The notes beneath the pieces are model-generated. The model made no database searches. It worked only from the letters and a program-made list of their open reading frames with translations, and was not told where the DNA came from. A stretch of 64,000 nt of DNA from positions 1,488,001 to 1,552,000 of the forward strand of contig NZ_CP034752.1 in NCBI RefSeq assembly GCF_004295645.1, in the 5' to 3' direction. This document shows, piece after piece, positions 60,621 to 64,000 of this stretch (its first letter is position 1; every line of letters starts with the position of its first letter). The position numbers and the translations under genes are program-made. Source of the DNA: Limnobaculum zhutongyuii. GTDB lineage: Bacteria; Pseudomonadota; Gammaproteobacteria; Enterobacterales; Enterobacteriaceae.

Positions 60621-60663
60621 TCAAAATAACATTGCTGAGCAGTCAGTGTTATCCATTAAACGC
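60621..60663 (-). repeat. Third partial repeat, DUF2591-like start
   Basis: CATTGCTGAGCAGTCAGTGT here matches 58803–58822 except for one base (T for C), and ATCCATTAAACGCTT recalls the leader of the duplicated cassette. On the minus strand it would code MDNTDCSAM before a stop, a trace of another DUF2591-like start. Confidence 0.55.
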
Positions 60664-60712
60664 TTATCCAACTACTTTGTTGTACTCTAATGTTCTATTG
60701 AGAGCTAGTTCT

Positions 60713-61122
60713 CTAAAATGAGACGGGAAAGGATTTTGGTGGGGGACCAGCCGGTATCCATGACTTGTGTGATGTTTTAGTTTCATGAGCAAGAGTTTGT
60801 CGGATATTGTTGATCGGAATAGAGAGGTCTTTTGCTACCACCTTTTCGTTAGTGCCCAGACAACCGAGTTGATGAACAGCTAACATTATATTGTAAGAAT
60901 AACTTCGCAGTGTTCCTATTTGTTTGGATTTTTACGCAGAGCAATAACAGGAATTTTGATTTTTCTGGGTTTGGGCTCCGGTATATAAGGAGCTCTACAG
61001 TTTGCCCGGGAACGAACTTGCAGGCGATGGATAATCACATCTGTGTAATCGCAATGATCATCGGATTTAAACTTTACTCCAGTGCTACGTATTAGAGTAT
61101 TTGTAATGGTTTGCTCGGTCAT
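60713..61122 (-). pseudogene. Helix-turn-helix-like gene with frameshift at 60929–60933
   Basis: The first frame (61122 down to 60916) starts MTEQTITNTLIRSTGVKF and stops after IALRKNPNK. The next frame continues with QIGTLRSYSYNIMLAVHQLG, then EKVVAKDLSIPINNIRQTL, which looks like a helix-turn-helix. Adding one base to the run of five T (plus strand) joins both frames into about 136 codons, and the total length also lacks one base. I do not recognise the family; a phage regulator would fit. It is either a decayed gene or a sequencing artefact. Confidence 0.5.
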
Positions 61123-61136
61123 GGTTTAGTTCTTGG

Positions 61137-61192
61137 TAGGTCCTCCCCATAAGAAAGCCCTCATTAGAGAGCTTTCTTATGGGGAGGACCTA
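61137..61192. repeat. Perfect 22-bp inverted repeat with 12-base loop
   Basis: The left arm at 61137–61158 (TAGGTCCTCCCC…AAGC) is the exact reverse complement of the right arm at 61171–61192. The loop CCTCATTAGAGA can add a CTC/GAG pair. No T run follows on either strand, and the stem is longer than in ordinary terminators. It could be a mobile hairpin element, a protein-bound site, or a terminator between two minus-strand genes. Confidence 0.8.
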
Positions 61193-61208
61193 TGCTTACT
61201 GAGAATTA

Positions 61209-61568
61209 CTATAAACAAGAAGTAACAGTTTTTGTTCTCTTATCTATTCGAGACTGAGTAGTCATAGCACCGCCGCGCTGTAAATAGTATTTAATAAGCG
61301 AACCATTTTTTGCTTCGTAAACATCGGCAACTTCAGCATAGTTGGGGGTATAAACTGAGTAGCCGCCATCAAGCAAATTGATCGCCGCATCAAAAGCTTG
61401 ACCAAGAACTAGTGGTTCTTTTTCCCATCCAGCCATAATACATGTGGCTAGTGACTTAGCATCTTTAGAGCTGGAGTATTCAGCATATGGGCCTTGTGCT
61501 CTCATATCAGTGACAGTTTGGCATCCTACTAGTCCTGACAGCGCCAGAAGTAAAAATAACTTTTTCAT
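61209..61568 (-). CDS. Lipoprotein, 119 aa, unrecognised
   Basis: From the ATG at 61568 with AGGAG upstream. MKKLFLLLALSGLVGC is a signal peptide with a lipobox (LVGC). The mature part includes AKSLATCIMAGWEKEP and a C-terminal YYLQRGGAMTTQSRIDKRT with a last Cys. It resembles small lipoproteins of prophages and plasmids in shape, but I cannot name a family. It is probably outer-membrane anchored. Confidence 0.7.
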   Translation of the reverse strand: MKKLFLLLALSGLVGCQTVTDMRAQGPYAEYSSSKDAKSLATCIMAGWEKEPLVLGQAFDAAINLLDGGYSVYTPNYAEVADVYEAKNGSLIKYYLQRGGAMTTQSRIDKRTKTVTSCL

Positions 61569-61692
61569 TTTTTCTCCTATTATTTTTTTCAGTATCTTAT
61601 CAACTAGCCTTATTCCGATCATCAATCATTTCTATTGTCACTCACAAGACTTTACAATCTCTCGTCCGCTTCAATTCTACGCTTTGGATGCA

Positions 61693-61708
61693 CTGTGAAT
61701 ATTATCAG
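61693..61708. promoter_or_regulatory. SOS-box-like site before the umuD fragment
   Basis: CTGTGAATATTATCAG fits CTGT-N8-ACAG with one mismatch (T for A). It lies about 16–31 bases before the ATG of the UmuD fragment, where LexA control would be expected. Confidence 0.6.
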
Positions 61709-61723
61709 TATTTCGAGAGCAGT

Positions 61724-61918
61724 ATGTCATTAGAAATCTTCAAACCCGTCATAGCAGATGGTCAGCAAGTACCATTCTATGGTGAGAGTGTGCCTGCTGG
61801 TTTCCCATCTCCTGCTGCCGATTATGTAGAGCGTTCGCTTGATTTGAATGAGCTTTGTATCAATCATCCGGCAGCAACTTTTTTTGTGCGAGCTGATGGG
61901 GATTCCATGATTGATTGA
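61724..61918 (+). pseudogene. umuD-like gene, truncated at the catalytic Ser
   Basis: 64 codons: MSLEIFKPV, then GFPSPAADYVERSLDLNELC, then FFVRADGDSMID and a stop. UmuD (about 139 aa) continues after GDSMIDGG, where the Ser is the nucleophile, with the Lys about 37 residues later. Only the N-terminal part is present; the following sequence shows no remaining UmuD match or umuC. It is probably phage- or island-derived. Confidence 0.85.
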
Positions 61919-62452
61919 CGGTATTAACTACTCGGGAAAAGGAAGAGTCTGATTTGCAGGACAGGGAATACAGCAAAGCTGGAAAATGAAACAAGAACAT
62001 CTTTCCCCATCTTATACAACAAAGTGGAGTGATTATCTTGAGGGTTAAAGCAGAATAGCGGTCTGCCATCAAACTCTCATATTATTGGTGTTACTTATGT
62101 TCATTATTGGGTGATTCGGGCCAGGATGAAGCTGGTATATTTACGAGTATCCGGGTTGAAAAGAAACCTAAAGACAGTGTGAGTACAGGTCTGGCCGGAG
62201 TAAAGGTAAGTCATCTTGTTGAACATGCCAGAGATTATTATGTAATCAAAAGATGATGTGTTGTTCAGTACTCCATAGATAATATGCATGTTTCAACTAG
62301 TTTAAGATACGAAAGACTGGGTCCCTATTTAGGGGCTTTATCTTCTTGGGGGAATCTCCGTCAAGAAACCATGAGTATCCCATGAATTTTCCTTAACTAA
62401 GTAACTCATTGGATTGAGATATTTACTTAAATAAAAAAGCCTCGAAAGGGTA
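61919..62452. other. Non-coding or decayed stretch after the umuD fragment
   Basis: No long frame is convincing. One plus-strand stretch at about 62,099–62,255 can be read without stops (containing SGQDEAGIFTSIRVEKK and HLVEHARDYYVIKR) and has protein-like composition, but no clear start and no family I know. It may be the end of a lost gene. Confidence 0.4.
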
Positions 62453-62970
62453 TTATTTAAAAGCTTCAGGAAATGTTAATTTTACTCGCTTTGATTTACT
62501 TATATATAAAAGCCAAACAATGGGAGAAACTATATCCAATAAAAAACCGGTAATAATGATAAGTTGCCATAATTGTATATCATCAAGGGGTATTACTGTT
62601 ATAAGAATAATGAAAGAGATTGAGTAGAGAAAAATACATATACTAAAATATAATTTAGCAAAATAAATCGCCTTGGTTTTTTTGCTATTAGCATCGCTAA
62701 GAGTACAAAGCCAGCAAGATCAGTTATTGTACTTACTCCAAATTGGTAATTATTTGAATATAAAGAGTATAATGAAGAAACTAATACTGGTAATACTAAA
62801 CTAGCGCACATAACCAAAAGCCATCCACCAATAGCAGGTACTTTGTCTTTTGGACTATCGGGTTGCATTGAATGTGCTGCATCTACTACAGTGACTGCGA
62901 CGCCGCATTGACCACAAAACTTCACACTATCAGTAATTGTTGAGCCACATTGGGTACAAAAGTTAGGCAT
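62453..62970 (-). pseudogene. Zinc-ribbon plus DUF2569-like membrane protein, frameshifted at 62677–62683
   Basis: The first frame begins MPNFCTQCGSTITDSVKFCGQCG (a zinc ribbon; two CxxC) followed by GGWLLVMCASLVLPVLVSSL. After AMLIAKK the family continues in another frame, with FIILITVIPLDDIQLWQLI, then WLLYISKSKRVKLTF, the typical DUF2569 end. One extra base in the run of seven T (plus strand) would restore about 172 codons, and the 518-base length lacks one base. It has four membrane segments if repaired. It is either decay or a homopolymer sequencing error. Confidence 0.75.
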
Positions 62971-63260
62971 GGTTAGTCACCCTAATTAATAGAAAGCATC
63001 TGCTTTATCAACTTTAAAAGAACTCGTTAGAAATTAAAACCTTTTACTGATGAATCCATACCATTTTCAAAAATACTAAGTTTCATAAAATAATCTCAAT
63101 TTATATAGTAATAACATTAAAAGACCAGCGATTTAACTTGTTAAATTCATATAAACACAGATAGAGGCTTAACAGTCCCATTAAAGGGTTAGATGACGAA
63201 AAGATGCTGAGTCTCGCTTTTTAAAGTGGGGCTTTTTTATGCTCAAATTCAGGTGTTATT
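62971..63260. other. Spacer before the virion-protein fragment
   Basis: AT-rich, with no gene seen. Near 63,205–63,238 there is a T-rich stretch (CTCGCTTTTTAAAGTGGGGC) that could belong to a weak terminator. Confidence 0.3.
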
Positions 63261-63410
63261 ATGGCGGTGATTGATATCACGACTATGCACAGTGAAGCAC
63301 CAAGGATCGTACCTCATTTGCATCCTGAGCCATCTTCAGTCGTAGCTAAGAACTGTAAGCTTCCGACACGGAGTAATCACGCTAGTGCTAAACTATTTTG
63401 GCTACGATAA
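63261..63410 (+). pseudogene. Phage virion protein, N-terminal fragment
   Basis: 49 codons beginning MAVIDITTMHSEAPRIVPHL with PEPSSVVAKNCKL. The pattern 'MAVIDIT.M.GEAPRI.PHLLP' is that of a structural protein family of podophage-like prophages. It becomes non-matching after about 35 residues and stops. No strong ribosome site is present. The identity is tentative. Confidence 0.35.
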
Positions 63411-64000
63411 ATCGTTTAGTATTAAACCGGGTACTATTTTTCATAGTTGAGCAGACTTCTGGTTTGCGTGAACAGGTATTGTTGATGCTATACGAAGTCC
63501 AATGGATAAGAATTTATCCATCGACATATTACCGGTTAACCAAATTTTTTACTGACTAACACCTTGCAAAATTTAATAATCAACTATTATGTATATATAA
63601 AGCCTAAGAAATCACAAACAGAATCAACCCGACAAGGTGATAAGCGGCAGTGCGGTAAGAAGATTGTTCAACCCCATAGGGAGGTGGTCCAATTATCTTC
63701 GATGGCCATAATTGGCAAGTCAGCACGCAACTTAGCGATACGTGGCAAAGCTGGCGGGGAGTTCGAAGAAAATTTGTGTTACCGATAAGGTCAATAATCT
63801 AACAGAGCCCTGCAATTGCGGGGCTTTTTATTTCTGGTATTCGATTGTATCAAACAATAAGTTAACCATGATTTGTGTTCTCACATTTATCTAATTCAAC
63901 CCCTTTCAGGGCGGCGCGTTATGTTGCCTTTTCATCAAAAGACCTTAATCGTCTTATTGCTGGTGTAGATGTCCTATCGGAATGATAAGCTGGGATAAAT
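63411..64000. other. End of the window, no confident gene
   Basis: A 74-codon frame at 63,564–63,788 is basic and lacks a ribosome site; I do not accept it as a gene. A frame in the same place reading DGHNWQVSTQLSDTWQSWRG looks more protein-like but is short. The last 100 bases contain a short start (MLPFHQKTLIVLLLV), then a stop. Confidence 0.35.
63803..63831 (+). terminator. Terminator-like hairpin
   Basis: AGCCCTGC and GCGGGGCT arms (63,805–63,825) with one mispair around AATT, followed by five T. It may be the remnant terminator of a lost gene. Confidence 0.65.

Larger units (their letters stand above)
58600..64000. mobile_element. Decayed prophage/island remnant beside serT
   Basis: From the tRNA-Ser to the window end no conserved housekeeping gene appears. 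Instead there are remnants of phage families: an integrase C-terminus, a DUF2591 start, a DUF551 end, a UmuD fragment and a virion-protein start. Small secreted or membrane proteins, duplicated sequences and frameshifts accompany them. Integrase remnants facing a tRNA gene are typical of elements that integrated there. I find no direct repeat of the tRNA 3' end in the window, so the far boundary is unknown. Confidence 0.7.

Noticed and set aside
63564..63788. 74-codon plus-strand frame near the window end
   Set aside because: No ribosome site or known motif; another frame of the same bases looks no worse.
1..64000. CRISPR array
   Set aside because: No regularly spaced direct repeats of 25–40 bases seen; the 10-bp repeats at 21,320 are contiguous, without spacers.
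58559..64000. att direct repeat of the serT 3' end
   Set aside because: I looked for GTTCGAATCTCACCTCC later in the window and found no copy.

Overview
This 64-kb window is an enterobacterial chromosome segment. The gene set and order galU–hns–adhE–ychE, clsA–yciY–yciI–tonB–yciA–yciB–yciC–ompW and fabA–ycbZ–matP–ompA–sulA–sxy–yccS–yccF–helD–mgsA–yccU–serT match the Escherichia coli backbone at about 22–28 min, with several local rearrangements. Divergence from E. coli, AT-rich spacers and the losses (no rssA, tdk, opp operon, kch or rmf where E. coli has them) fit an early-branching member of the Enterobacterales. The Budviciaceae (Pragia, Budvicia, Limnobaculum) are my best guess, but the genus is inference.

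Region 1 (1–about 21,372) is most of a transposable (Mu-like) prophage of the BcepMu type. The window opens inside its late operon. Late genes run leftward: head, portal, terminase and lysis genes, then an accessory block of small genes. A repressor and a divergent promoter/operator at about 13.55–13.66 kb follow. The early operon runs rightward: a BcepMu gp16-family protein, winged helix, DUF3102, DDE transposase, MuB-like ATPase, DUF3164, MazG-like, Lar-like, GemA and Mor. The right end carries 10-bp tandem repeats and abuts a ychJ gene cut off after about 70 codons, so the prophage sits in ychJ. The accessory block (10.9–13.0 kb) holds unrecognised genes, a SLATT-like two-helix membrane protein, and a second two-helix membrane protein whose N-terminus resembles the C-terminus of the adjacent repressor.

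Region 2 (21.4–58.6 kb) is conserved chromosome: RssB (RpoS turnover), a galU–ugd–UDP-glucuronate 4-epimerase run making UDP-Glc, UDP-GlcA and probably UDP-GalA, H-NS, AdhE, a MarC-family protein, cardiolipin synthase, TonB, a beta-hydroxyacid dehydrogenase and a SulP transporter lying between yciB and yciC, OmpW, Ppx/Ppk, FabA, Lon-like YcbZ, MatP, OmpA, SulA, Sxy, YccS/YccF, helicase IV, methylglyoxal synthase and tRNA-Ser(UGA). Recognisable sites are a CRP palindrome before adhE/ychE, a perfect FNR box before ompW, a LexA box before sulA, a Fur-like box before tonB and a FabR-like palindrome before fabA.

Region 3 (58.6–64 kb), just after serT, is a decayed prophage or island: an integrase C-terminal remnant facing the tRNA, a DUF2591 start, a DUF551 tail, a truncated umuD with an SOS-like box, a duplicated signal-peptide cassette, a 22-bp perfect inverted repeat, lipoprotein genes and frameshifted genes. 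Three disrupted genes in the window (2.1, 60.7 and 62.5 kb) are each restored by one extra base in a homopolymer, so sequencing error must be weighed against true decay.
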